Positions 45,462-53,632 of a stretch of 64,000 nucleotides of DNA are shown here, in pieces. The notes beneath the pieces are model-generated. The model did not search any database. It was not told the DNA's origin and was given only the letters and a program-made list of their open reading frames with translations. The stretch is from Nocardioides sp. zg-DK7169 (GTDB taxonomy: Bacteria; Actinomycetota; Actinomycetes; Propionibacteriales; Nocardioidaceae), in NCBI RefSeq assembly GCF_013155365.1, contig NZ_JABJRA010000013.1, positions 62,001-126,000 of the forward strand. The letters are read 5' to 3'. How positions within the stretch are numbered: position 1 is the stretch's first letter; every line of letters starts with the position of its first letter. Position numbers and translations under genes: made by a program.

Positions 45462-45483
45462 ACTGACCGTTGGGTCGGTAATG
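45462..45483. promoter_or_regulatory. PaaR-type TetR operator upstream of paaA
   Basis: ACTGACCG then TTGGGT then CGGTAATG. It fits most fixed positions of the PaaR motif ACTNACCGNNCGNNCGGTNAGT as I recall it from Corynebacterium, with mismatches near the centre and at the last two bases. Core inverted repeat ACYGACC/GGTCGGT at 45462-45479. Confidence 0.65.
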
Positions 45484-45546
45484 ATGCTCCCACGGGACAC
45501 CGACGGCCTCAAGGGGCCGCGACGCGACACCGCGCCCCGAGCGCGC

Positions 45547-45579
45547 CGAAGGCGGCGACCCGTCGGGTCGCCGCCTTCG
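45547..45579 (-). terminator. Terminator hairpin downstream of the secreted protein gene
   Basis: Perfect 15-bp stem CGAAGGCGGCGACCC (45547-45561) with GGGTCGCCGCCTTCG (45565-45579), 3-nt loop, 24 nt past the stop at 45603. Confidence 0.82.
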
Positions 45580-45602
45580 TCGGTTGCTCGGTCGAGACCG
45601 GA

Positions 45603-46151
45603 TCAGTACTTGACGGTGCCGATCGTGTTCTTGCCCGAGGGCGTGCAGGAGCCGGACATCTCGAAGGCCGGCACGCTGAAGTCGAGCTTGGTGATCTTCA
45701 CGACCGACTTCTTGGCCTTCTTGCCGACGTTGGCCTTGCCCTTCAGCGTGGGCACGGAGAGCTTGGACTTCACCTCGATGTTCGACTTGCCCGACGCCTT
45801 GGCGGTCTTGGCTCCGAACTTCAGCGTCGCGGTGGCCTGGAGCTCGGTGGTGATGCCCAGCCCGTCCGGGATGCCGGCGATCGTCATCGGCGCCATCTTG
45901 ACGGTGACGTTCGCCTTGGCGGACTTCTTCGCCTTCTTCGCGGTCACCGTGACCTTGCCGGTGTGGTTGAAGTCGCCGAAGGCGGGCAGCGAGCACTTGA
46001 ACGCGATCGACTTGCTGACCGACGCCTTCTTCTTCGCGACCGGCTCGGTGGCGTTCGCGGGCGCCATGCCGGCGAGCGGGGCGCCGATCATCAGCGCGCC
46101 GGCGGCGAGGACGGCGCCGAGACGGGCACGGGTGGAGGTGGAAGCGGTCAT
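45603..46151 (-). CDS. Small secreted lysine-rich protein
   Basis: 182 residues from the ATG at 46151 with AGGAG upstream; the 42-codon extension is rejected. Signal peptide ALMIGAPLAGMAPANA, likely cleaved after Ala at about 34. The mature part is rich in lysine, valine and threonine with repeated patterns such as KKAKKSAKANVTVK and KANVGKKAKKSVVKI, only two cysteines (KCSLP, GSCTP), which could form one disulfide. Beta-sandwich-like, possibly of the DUF6801 type. High AAG use makes it stand out from its neighbours. Function unknown. Confidence 0.85.
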   Translation of the reverse strand: MTASTSTRARLGAVLAAGALMIGAPLAGMAPANATEPVAKKKASVSKSIAFKCSLPAFGDFNHTGKVTVTAKKAKKSAKANVTVKMAPMTIAGIPDGLGITTELQATATLKFGAKTAKASGKSNIEVKSKLSVPTLKGKANVGKKAKKSVVKITKLDFSVPAFEMSGSCTPSGKNTIGTVKY

Positions 46152-46269
46152 GTGGATGACTCCTGATCTGGGTTGCCCGGGACGGACCGCGCGCGACCGG
46201 GAGACCGCGGCGGTGGGGGCGAACGTATACGATCTATGAGCCCTCGTGAAGGGGTCGCCGCGTCCCGTT

Positions 46270-47439
46270 TCACCCAATTTGGACGCGCAGGAACGCGGGG
46301 CGGTAGCGGAACGGCTCGTCCCAGACGACCGACGGGTCGGCGTAGTTGCGGCTGTAGGACACCACCACGCTGCCCGGCCTCGGCAGCAGGTCCGGGTGCG
46401 CCAGCGGCATGTAGCGCAGCAGCCCGCTGTCAGGGTCCGAGGGCAGCGAGGCGACCGTGACCGGGGCCGAGAACGGCCCCTCGGGACGCGCCGAGCTCCA
46501 GACCGCCACGTCGGTGCCGAGCACCTCGTCGCGCTTGCTCAGGGCGTACCAGCGCCCCGCCTGCTCGAAGACGCTGAGCGTCTGCGACACCCCGCCGCGA
46601 TGCTCGATCAGCACCTGCGCGGCACCGGCGTCCGGCTGCCACCGGGTGCCGTCCCAGTACTCCCAGCGCGCCTGCTCCAGCACGTCGTCGGGCCGGACCC
46701 GGGCGACGCGCAGGTCGTAGCCGAAGATCCCCTCGGTGTCCGGGCGCGAGGTGCCGTACAGGTGCAGCCAGCCGCGCGAGACCGCCGCGGCCGCGCCCCA
46801 CATCGGCCTGGTGGTGTCGGGGTCGTCGGCCCCGAGGTCGCGTACGGCGAGCAGCTGCGGCGTACGCCCGCGCTCGACGACGAAGACCGCGACGGCGGGG
46901 CCGAGGGTCTCGAAGGCGAACACGCCGTCGGGCTCGTCGGTGGAGCGGACCCGCTGGCTGAACACGGTGACCAGGTCGTAGCCGGTCCGGTGGGCCGTGA
47001 CCACCGACATCGGCCAGTAGCCGACCCCGTCGGGGCGGTCGGGGATCAGTGCTCCGTGGTCGGCGGGGAGCACCACCTGCACGCAGCGGCGGTCGAAGGC
47101 GAGCATCGAGTTGCGCACGAAGCGCTGGCCCTCGAAGTCGGCGCTGCGCAGGGTGTCGGCGAAGACCCACAGCCGGCGCCCGTCCTGGAGCACGGTGGAG
47201 GCGCCCACGTCGGCGCCGGCGAACTCGCCGCCGCCGCGGACCTCCTCGACGAACTCGTTGAGCTGCGCCACCGTGCGCGGGCGCTCGGTGCGCAGGCACT
47301 CGGTCTCGCTCGCCCCGCGCACCGGCGGCGTGGCGAGGTCGGCGTCGACGTCGGGGACCAGCAGGACGGCGCCGAGCGAGAGCGCGAGGATCGGCAGCAC
47401 CACGGCGAAGACGCGCAGCCGCCAGGTCGCCAGGCTCAT
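46270..47439 (-). CDS. Membrane-anchored or exported DUF4185-like protein
   Basis: 389 residues from the ATG at 47439; the upstream frame is antisense shadow. One N-terminal hydrophobic segment (VFAVVLPILALSLGAVLLV) anchors or exports it. The body shows beta-propeller-like repeats such as DVGASTVLQDGRRLWVFADT, AVSRGWLHLYGTS and VVVSYSRNYADP, as in DUF4185/glycoside-hydrolase-43-like five-bladed proteins. A carbohydrate-related role is possible but not shown. Divergent from the membrane protein gene at 47477. Confidence 0.83.
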   Translation of the reverse strand: MSLATWRLRVFAVVLPILALSLGAVLLVPDVDADLATPPVRGASETECLRTERPRTVAQLNEFVEEVRGGGEFAGADVGASTVLQDGRRLWVFADTLRSADFEGQRFVRNSMLAFDRRCVQVVLPADHGALIPDRPDGVGYWPMSVVTAHRTGYDLVTVFSQRVRSTDEPDGVFAFETLGPAVAVFVVERGRTPQLLAVRDLGADDPDTTRPMWGAAAAVSRGWLHLYGTSRPDTEGIFGYDLRVARVRPDDVLEQARWEYWDGTRWQPDAGAAQVLIEHRGGVSQTLSVFEQAGRWYALSKRDEVLGTDVAVWSSARPEGPFSAPVTVASLPSDPDSGLLRYMPLAHPDLLPRPGSVVVSYSRNYADPSVVWDEPFRYRPAFLRVQIG

Positions 47440-47476
47440 CGACCTGCCTCTCCGGGGATGGGTACGCTCACTCGCC

Positions 47477-48478
47477 ATGGCGAGGCTACGGGAGGTCCTC
47501 CCCCGGCCCGTGCTGGTCCTCCTCGCCCTGGTGGTCGTGGTGCAGGCGGTGCTCCTCGCGCACCTGCTCGCCGGTCGCGCCGAGCCGCGCGACGTGCCGC
47601 TCGCCGTCGTGGCGCCGCCGATCCTCGCCCAGGAGCTGGCCGCCCGGGCCGCCGACCTCGAGGGCCGGCCGTTCGAGCCGGTCCCCACCGACGAGCGGGC
47701 CGCCGCCGTGGCGGCGGTGGCCGAGGGGCGGGTCGACGCCGCCGTGCTGGTCGACCTCACCCGCGACGCCGACACCCTCGTGGTGCGCACGACCCTCGAC
47801 CCGGAGCTGGTCGCGGCGGTGCGCGCCCGGGTCGCCTCGCTCGGCTCGTCCTACGACCGGGGGCTGCGGGTGCGCGAGGTGGCGCCGCCGGACAACCCCG
47901 ACGCCGACCGCTCGGCGCTGCTGCTCCTCCCGGCGGGCTGGGTCGTGCTCGGGCTGCTGGTGGCGGCCGGGATCGCGCACCGGCGCGGCTCGCTGGCCCG
48001 GACCGGGCGGCTCGCCGCGCTCCGGGTGGGCGCGACGCTGGTGGGCGCCCTGGGGCTGGGGGCGGTCCTGGCCGCGCTCACCACCACCGCCTGGAGCGGG
48101 GCGTTCGTGGTGACCTGGCTGGCCGGGAGCGCGGTGCTGCTCGCGTCCGGGTGGCTGGTGCTGGCACTCTGCGCGCTCTACGGGCTGCCCGGGATCGCGG
48201 TCGCCGTCGCGCTGTTCGTGCTGCTCGCCACCCCGGCCCTGACCATGCGGGACCTCGCGCTGCTGCCGCAGCCGTGGCCGGTCGTCGTACCGCTCACGCC
48301 GTACGGCGCGGGCGCGGAGCTGCTGGGCGAGGCCGTGCAGACCGGGACCACCTCACGCGCCCCGTGGCTGGTGCTCGGGACCTGGCTGGCGGTCCCGCTG
48401 CTCACCGTCGCGCTGGTACGGCGCGAGCGGCCCGCGGCTCAGAGGTGGTCGGGGACGATGAGCGCGTCGGGGTCCTGA
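47477..48478 (+). CDS. ABC-2-type or related integral membrane protein
   Basis: 333 residues. One N-terminal hydrophobic segment (VLVLLALVVVVQAVLLAHLLAG), an extracytoplasmic alpha/beta domain of about 130 residues, then five or so membrane segments (LLLLPAGWVVLGLLVAAGIA, TLVGALGLGAVLAAL and others). This resembles ABC-2 permease/DUF3533-like exporters without an ATPase in the same gene. Its last 40 nt overlap the antisense tail of the gene at 48439-48834. Function unknown. Confidence 0.83.
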   Translation: MARLREVLPRPVLVLLALVVVVQAVLLAHLLAGRAEPRDVPLAVVAPPILAQELAARAADLEGRPFEPVPTDERAAAVAAVAEGRVDAAVLVDLTRDADTLVVRTTLDPELVAAVRARVASLGSSYDRGLRVREVAPPDNPDADRSALLLLPAGWVVLGLLVAAGIAHRRGSLARTGRLAALRVGATLVGALGLGAVLAALTTTAWSGAFVVTWLAGSAVLLASGWLVLALCALYGLPGIAVAVALFVLLATPALTMRDLALLPQPWPVVVPLTPYGAGAELLGEAVQTGTTSRAPWLVLGTWLAVPLLTVALVRRERPAAQRWSGTMSASGS

Positions 48479-48834
48479 CGCGGCGGCATGCCGGCCAGCG
48501 CGAGGCGCACCAGCTCGACGCGCGCCTTGAGCGCAACGGCCCGCTTGAGCCGGCCGCCCTCCTCGCCGAGCTGCGCCTCGACGGCCTCGGTGATCTGGGC
48601 GTCGGTGAAGGTCGGCCGGGTGCCCGGCTCAACCTCGACGTCGGGCAGCGCGACGAGCACCGGGAGCACCTGGCTGCCGAGCTGGTCGAGCACCGTGAAG
48701 CGCTGGAAGCGCCCCATCTGCTCCCACACCTCGTCGATGTCCTCGCGCTTGCGCCGGCCGCGGCGCTGCGCCCCGACCACCGCCTTGGCGCAGGCGGTCA
48801 GGCCGGCGGTCATCTCGTGCTCGGTGAAGCGCAT
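48439..48834 (-). CDS. Conserved hypothetical protein
   Basis: 131 residues, charged and helical, with MTAGLTACAKAVVGAQRRGRRKREDIDEVWEQMGRFQ (key WEQMGRFQRFTVLDQLGSQV) and FTDAQITEAVEAQLGEEGGRLKRA. No signal or membrane segment. Looks like an actinobacterial conserved soluble protein. Its 3' end overlaps that of the convergent membrane protein gene by 40 nt. Function unknown. Confidence 0.75.
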   Translation of the reverse strand: MRFTEHEMTAGLTACAKAVVGAQRRGRRKREDIDEVWEQMGRFQRFTVLDQLGSQVLPVLVALPDVEVEPGTRPTFTDAQITEAVEAQLGEEGGRLKRAVALKARVELVRLALAGMPPRQDPDALIVPDHL

Positions 48835-48905
48835 GGGACAAGACTAGGGTCCGCCCCGCCCGCGGCCGACGCCCGGCTCGGCGCACCGCAGGGGCCCGCC
48901 ACGCA

Positions 48906-48942
48906 CACCACGCCGTACCGGTCGGGCCGGTACGGCGTGGTG
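48906..48942 (-). terminator. Terminator hairpin downstream of hsaF
   Basis: Perfect 16-bp stem CACCACGCCGTACCGG (48906-48921) with CCGGTACGGCGTGGTG (48927-48942), 5-nt loop, 31 nt past the hsaF stop. Confidence 0.85.
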
Positions 48943-48973
48943 TTGGACGGGCGCGGGCCCGCGAGGTGCTGCG

Positions 48974-50008
48974 TCAGCTGGCGGCGGCCTCGCGGTCGGC
49001 GACCAGGTTGAGCGCGATGTCGATGATCATGTCCTCCTGGCCACCGACGAGGCGGCGACGGCCGCACTCCATCAGGATCGAGCGCACGTCGAGGCCGTAG
49101 CGGGCGGCCGCGGTCTCGGCGTGGCGCAGGAAGCTGGAGTACACGCCGGCGTAGCCCAGCGTCAGGGTCTCGCGGTCCACGCGCACCGGGCGGTCCTGGA
49201 GCGGGCGCACGATGTCGTCGGCGGCGTCCTGGAGCTTGAACACGTCGCAGCGGTGCTCGAAGCCGGAGTGGTCCGCCACCGCGATGAACGCCTCGATCGG
49301 GCAGTTGCCCGCACCCGCACCGTGGCCGGCGAGCGAGGCGTCGACGCGGTAGACGCCGTTCTCGACCGCGACCACCGAGTTGGCGACCGAGAGCGAGAGG
49401 TTCTCGTGGGCGTGGATGCCGATCTCGGTGCCCGGGTCGAGCACGTCGCGGTAGGCCTTGACCCGCTCCTCGACGCCGCGCATCGTCAGCCGGCCGCCGG
49501 AGTCGGTGACGTAGACGCAGTGCGCGCCGTAGGACTCCATCAGCTTGGCCTGCTTGGCCAGCTCCTCGGCGGGCGCCATGTGGCTCATCATCAAGAAGCC
49601 CGAGACGTCCATGCCGATCTCGCGGGCGGTGGCGATGTGCTGGGCCGACACGTCGGCCTCGGTGCAGTGCGTCGCGACGCGCACCGAGCGCACGCCCAGG
49701 CTGTAGGCGTGCTTGAGCTCCTCGATGGTGCCCACGCCGGGCAGCAGCAGGGTGGTCAGGCGGGCGTTGCCGATGACCTCGGCCGCCGCCTCGATCCACT
49801 GCCAGTCGGTGTGCGAGCCGGGGCCGTAGTTGACCGAGCCGCCGGCGAGGCCGTCGCCGTGGGCGACCTCGACGGCGTCCACACCGGCGTCGACCAGGGC
49901 CGAGACGATGCGCTTGACGTTGTCGGGGGTGATCCGGTGGCGCACGGCGTGCATGCCGTCGCGCAGCGTGACGTCCTGGACGAAGATCGGGGTCTTCTGC
50001 TCGCTCAC
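48974..50008 (-). CDS. hsaF: 4-hydroxy-2-oxohexanoate/oxovalerate aldolase HsaF
   Basis: 344 residues from a GTG at 50008 overlapping the hsaG stop (GTGA). DRE-TIM aldolase: [15 protein letters not shown] at the N-terminus (metal Asp), [12 protein letters not shown] (metal His pair) and [15 protein letters not shown]. It splits the hydrated C6/C5 keto acid from steroid ring A into pyruvate and an aldehyde, channelled to HsaG in a bifunctional complex. Third gene of hsaEGF. Confidence 0.94.
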   Translation of the reverse strand: MSEQKTPIFVQDVTLRDGMHAVRHRITPDNVKRIVSALVDAGVDAVEVAHGDGLAGGSVNYGPGSHTDWQWIEAAAEVIGNARLTTLLLPGVGTIEELKHAYSLGVRSVRVATHCTEADVSAQHIATAREIGMDVSGFLMMSHMAPAEELAKQAKLMESYGAHCVYVTDSGGRLTMRGVEERVKAYRDVLDPGTEIGIHAHENLSLSVANSVVAVENGVYRVDASLAGHGAGAGNCPIEAFIAVADHSGFEHRCDVFKLQDAADDIVRPLQDRPVRVDRETLTLGYAGVYSSFLRHAETAAARYGLDVRSILMECGRRRLVGGQEDMIIDIALNLVADREAAAS

Positions 50009-50961
50009 TGGGCGGTCTCCTTCGCGGCGGCGATCCGCTCGGCGACCTGGAGGCCGGCGGAGGTCATGATGTCGAGGTTGCCGGCGTACGCCGGGAGGTA
50101 GTGGGCAGCGCCCTCGACCTCGAGGAAGACCGACACCTGGTGGGTCGGCCGGGTGGTCTCGCCCTCGGCGAGCAGGGTCTCGACCGGCTGGTCGGCCGGG
50201 ATCTCGGTGATCTGCACCTGCTGCTTGAGGCGGTAGCCGGGCACGTAGGCGGCGACGTCGCCGACCATCTTCTCGACCGAGGCGACGATCTCGGCGTGCA
50301 CCGACTCGTCGGGCGCGGAGACCAGGCAGAACACGGTGTCGCGCATGATCAGCGGCGGCTCGGCCGGGTTCAGGATGATGACCGCCTTGCCGCGCTTGGC
50401 GCCGCCGACGTTCACGATCGCGTTGGAGGTGGTCTCGGTGAACTCGTCGATGTTGGCGCGGGTGCCCGGGCCGGCCGACTTCGAGGCGATGGAGGCCACG
50501 ATCTCGGCGTACTCGACGGGGACGACGCGGGACACGGCGGCGACGACCGGGATCGTCGCCTGGCCGCCGCAGGTCACCATGTTGACGTTGTCGGCGTCGA
50601 GGTGGTCGTCGATGTTGACGGCCGGCACGACGTAGGGGCCGATGGCCGCCGGGGTCAGGTCGATCATCCGCTTGCCGAGGGGACGCAGCTTGGCGTCGTT
50701 GGCGATGTGGGCCTTGGCGGAGGTGGCGTCGAAGACGATCTCGATGTCCTCGAAGCCCTCCATCGCCATCAGGCCGTCGACGCCCTCGTGGGTGGTCGGG
50801 ACGCCGAAGCGCGCGGCCCGGGCGAGGCCGTCGGACTCGGGGTCGATGCCGACCATCGCGCCCATCTCGAGGTGCTGGGAGGTGCGCATCACCTTGATCA
50901 TCAGGTCGGTGCCGATGTTGCCCGACCCGATGATGGCAACCTTGGTCTTCTTCTCGCTCAT
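50005..50961 (-). CDS. hsaG: Acylating aldehyde dehydrogenase HsaG
   Basis: 318 residues. NAD-binding [17 protein letters not shown], catalytic Cys in [13 protein letters not shown], and [15 protein letters not shown] are signatures of MhpF/HsaG enzymes. It converts propanal (or acetaldehyde) to propionyl-CoA (or acetyl-CoA) and forms a complex with HsaF. The ATG overlaps the hsaE stop by one base (TGATG). Confidence 0.94.
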   Translation of the reverse strand: MSEKKTKVAIIGSGNIGTDLMIKVMRTSQHLEMGAMVGIDPESDGLARAARFGVPTTHEGVDGLMAMEGFEDIEIVFDATSAKAHIANDAKLRPLGKRMIDLTPAAIGPYVVPAVNIDDHLDADNVNMVTCGGQATIPVVAAVSRVVPVEYAEIVASIASKSAGPGTRANIDEFTETTSNAIVNVGGAKRGKAVIILNPAEPPLIMRDTVFCLVSAPDESVHAEIVASVEKMVGDVAAYVPGYRLKQQVQITEIPADQPVETLLAEGETTRPTHQVSVFLEVEGAAHYLPAYAGNLDIMTSAGLQVAERIAAAKETAQ

Positions 50962-51818
50962 CACTGGTCCAAACTGTCGTTGCTGAAACGTGCGGTGACG
51001 GTGCCGAGTCCGCTGATCTCGGCGGTGACGACCTGGCCGGGCTCGACCGGGCGCATCGGGCCCAGCGCCCCGGAGAGGACGACCTGGCCGGCGCGCAGCG
51101 GCTCGCCGAACGTGCGGGCCTGGTGGGCGAGCCACGCGACGGCCTTGAGCGGGTCGCCGAGGCAGGCCGCACCGTTGCCGGTGGAGACCTCCTCCCCGTC
51201 GATGCTCATCGACATCGTGACCTCGACCGGCTCGACCTCGGCCAGCGTGCGGCGCTCGGCGCCCAGCACGTAGAGGCCGGAGGAGGCGTTGTCGGCGACG
51301 GTGTCGGCGAAGGTGATGTCCCAGTTGGTGATCCGGCTGCCGACGATCTCCAGGGAGGCCACCGCGTAGTCGATGGCGTCGCGGACCTGGGCGTCGTCGA
51401 GCGGGCCCTCGGCGAGGTCCTTGCCGAGCACGAAGGCGACCTCGGCCTCGGCCTTGGGCTGCATCAGCGCCGAGGTCGGGATCTCCGCGCCGTCCTCGAA
51501 GCCCATGTCGTCGAAGAGCACGCCGAAGTCGGGCTGGTCGACACCGAGCTGGGTCTGCACGGCCACCGAGGTGGCGCCGATCTTGCGGCCGACCACGCGG
51601 GCGCCGCGCTCGAGGCGGGCGCCGTTGAGGCGCTCCTGCACGAGGTACGCCGCGGCGACGTCGTCGGGACCGATGAGGTCGCGCACCGGCGCGCAGGGGG
51701 TGCCGGAGAAGTGGGCCTCGATGAGGCGGTCGCCGGCGGCGGCGATGGAGGCGGGGTCGACGGTGGTGGTCGGCCGGGCGTTGTCGCCGGCCGGCACGTC
51801 GTACGAGCGAGTGGTCAT
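50961..51818 (-). CDS. hsaE: 2-hydroxypenta/hexa-2,4-dienoate hydratase HsaE
   Basis: 285 residues from the ATG at 51818 with GCAGGA upstream. Metal-binding Glu residues in [15 protein letters not shown] and an N-terminal [16 protein letters not shown] block are typical of MhpD/HsaE. It hydrates the dienoate released by HsaD. First gene of hsaEGF, 144 nt from the divergent IclR gene with an inverted-repeat element between. Confidence 0.94.
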   Translation of the reverse strand: MTTRSYDVPAGDNARPTTTVDPASIAAAGDRLIEAHFSGTPCAPVRDLIGPDDVAAAYLVQERLNGARLERGARVVGRKIGATSVAVQTQLGVDQPDFGVLFDDMGFEDGAEIPTSALMQPKAEAEVAFVLGKDLAEGPLDDAQVRDAIDYAVASLEIVGSRITNWDITFADTVADNASSGLYVLGAERRTLAEVEPVEVTMSMSIDGEEVSTGNGAACLGDPLKAVAWLAHQARTFGEPLRAGQVVLSGALGPMRPVEPGQVVTAEISGLGTVTARFSNDSLDQ

Positions 51819-51903
51819 GTCCTGCTTTCTGGATCGACCGAGGGTGGTGACGGGCTCACCCTCCCCTCCGCTCCCCGGCCGGGCCACCCCCTCGTCTCGC
51901 TCA

Positions 51904-51929
51904 GCGATACATTGCCCGCAAATGTTCGC
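51904..51929. promoter_or_regulatory. Imperfect inverted repeat between hsaE and the IclR gene
   Basis: GCGATACATTGC (51904-51915) and, inverted, GCAAATGTTCGC (51918-51929) share GCGA and ACATT with a one-base shift. AT-richer than its surroundings and 34 nt before the IclR start. Candidate IclR operator. Confidence 0.5.
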
Positions 51930-51962
51930 CCCGGCCGTCCCGAGCCCCGCAGGAGCAGCGCC

Positions 51963-52733
51963 ATGACCGACGCCGACCTCGACACGGTGCTGGGCAAGGC
52001 GGTCACGATGCTGCGCGCCTTCACCGTCGACGACCAGGTGTTGTCGCTGGCCGAGCTGGTACGCCGCACCGGCCTGCACAAGGCGACCGCGCACCGCCTG
52101 GCCCGCGACCTGGTCGCCAACCGGCTGCTGGACCGCGTCGAGCCGGGCGGCTACCGGCTCAGCGGCGGGCTCTTCGAGCTCGGCCTGCGCGCCTCGGTGG
52201 AGCGCAGCCTGCTGGAGGTGGCGATGCCGTTCCTCCAGGACCTCTACGAGCGCACCCACGAGACGGTGCACCTCGGCGTGCGGGAGGGCAGCGAGGTCGT
52301 CTACGTCGCCAAGATCGGCGGCCACCGCCAGGCCGTGGCGCCCTCGCGCACGGGCGGACGGATGCCGCTGCACTGCACCGCGATCGGCAAGGCGCTGCTC
52401 GCCCACGCCGACCCGGAGCTGCGCCGCCAGGTGCTGAGCGGGCCGCTGGAGCGTCGTACGCCGCGCACCGTCGTCGCCCCCGGGCTGCTGCGCCGCCAGC
52501 TCGACGCGGTCCTGGAGACCGGGGTCGCCTTCGAGCACGAGGAGTCCGCCCCCGGGCTGACCTGCGTCGCCGCGCCGGTGCTGCTGCGCGGCACCGAGGC
52601 GGTCGCCGCCATCAGCGTCACCGGCCCCACCACCCGCTTCCGCCCCGACCAGCACGTCGCCGCCGTCCGCGCCGCCGCCGCCGGCCTCGCCAGCACCGTC
52701 GCCCGCCGCGAGGCCCTCACCCCGCAGCCCTAG
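51963..52733 (+). CDS. IclR-family regulator of hsaEGF
   Basis: 256 residues from the ATG at 51963 (CAGGAG upstream). N-terminal winged helix LSLAELVRRTGLHKATAHRLARDL and effector domain with THETVHLGVREGSEVVYVAKIGG and MPLHCTAIGKALLAH. It lies divergent from hsaE, as MhpR-type regulators do near dienoate pathway genes. It is more diverged than the two IclR paralogues at 10122 and 34531. Likely local regulator of hsaEGF. Confidence 0.9.
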   Translation: MTDADLDTVLGKAVTMLRAFTVDDQVLSLAELVRRTGLHKATAHRLARDLVANRLLDRVEPGGYRLSGGLFELGLRASVERSLLEVAMPFLQDLYERTHETVHLGVREGSEVVYVAKIGGHRQAVAPSRTGGRMPLHCTAIGKALLAHADPELRRQVLSGPLERRTPRTVVAPGLLRRQLDAVLETGVAFEHEESAPGLTCVAAPVLLRGTEAVAAISVTGPTTRFRPDQHVAAVRAAAAGLASTVARREALTPQP

Positions 52734-52785
52734 ACCCCCGTCGTACTCGCCGAGTCGGCGCATTTGCGCCGCCTCGGGGAGAGGG

Positions 52786-53484
52786 TCAGCCGGCTTCGGG
52801 CTCGAGGTCGCCGATGGCATCGAGGTCGGCCGGGTCGCCGAGCACGGGTCGTACGTCGCCGGCGCGGCCGACCCAGCCGAGGCCGGGCTCGTAGCGGCGG
52901 ACGACCTTGGCCGGGGCGCCCGCGACGATGGCGTGGTCGGGCACCTCGCCGCGCACGACCGAGCCGGCCGCGACGACGACGTTGCGGCCCAGCCGCGTGC
53001 CGGGGAGCAGGATCGCGCCGTGGCCGATCCAGGAGCCGGCGCCGACGACGACCGGGTCGTGGGTGCCGAACTGCCGGCCCACCGGCACGTCCGGCTGCTG
53101 GTAGCCGTGGCTGGCGTCGGAGACGAAGACGTCCTGGCCGAACCACACGTCGTCCCCGACCTCGACCGACGCGTGCGCGGTGAGGCTGGTGCGCGCACCG
53201 ATCACGCAGCGGTCGCCGATGACGAGGCCGCGCGCCGGGGCGCCCGGGTCTCCGGGGCCGTAGCCCACCGAGAGGGTCACCTGGCGGCCGACGAGGGTGC
53301 GCTCGCCGATGTGGATGCAGTGCTCGTTCATCACCGTGGCGAACGGGAAGCCGATGCAGCTGCCCTCCCCCAGGCTGCCGAACCGGTCGCCGCGGTGGGT
53401 CCCCGGGACGATCTCGCCCACGGTCTCGACCCAGCGCCACGCACCATGCACCGCGCGGTTGACCCATCTCCTCGCCAGACTCAC
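52786..53484 (-). CDS. Left-handed beta-helix acyltransferase (WbbJ/LbetaH type)
   Basis: 232 residues from a GTG at 53484. The ATG at 53538 would place the N-terminus inside the 21-bp repeat array, so it is rejected. Hexapeptide repeats are visible (GLVIGDRCVIGARTSLTAHA, VVVAAGSVVRGEVPDHAIVAG) and GHGAILLPGTRLGRNVVV; the catalytic His may be the one in DASHGYQQPD. It probably acetylates a sugar or other acceptor. No link to steroid genes seen. Confidence 0.87.
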   Translation of the reverse strand: MSLARRWVNRAVHGAWRWVETVGEIVPGTHRGDRFGSLGEGSCIGFPFATVMNEHCIHIGERTLVGRQVTLSVGYGPGDPGAPARGLVIGDRCVIGARTSLTAHASVEVGDDVWFGQDVFVSDASHGYQQPDVPVGRQFGTHDPVVVGAGSWIGHGAILLPGTRLGRNVVVAAGSVVRGEVPDHAIVAGAPAKVVRRYEPGLGWVGRAGDVRPVLGDPADLDAIGDLEPEAG

Positions 53485-53496
53485 CCGGGGAGCGTA

Positions 53497-53580
53497 GAGG
53501 CTCGGCTCGTCCGCCACGAGGCTCGACTCGACCGTCACAACCCTCGGTTCAACGGTCGGAGGGCTCGATTCAACCCACCG
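53497..53580. repeat. Four tandem degenerate 21-bp repeats
   Basis: Units at 53497-53517, 53518-53538, 53539-53559 and 53560-53580 share a CTCGRYTC core. They match the 21-bp array at 1584-1646 in reverse complement; for example GTCACAACCCTCG here mirrors CGAGGGTTGTGAC there. Confidence 0.8.
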
Positions 53581-53632
53581 CGCATTTCAGAGAGGGGTCG
53601 GGCGTCACGGCAAAGGAAGGTAGGTTGCGGCC

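Noticed and set aside
53485..53538. Upstream ATG start for the acyltransferase gene
   Set aside because: The 18 extra codons lie inside the 21-bp repeat array, so repeat rather than coding pressure explains the sequence.
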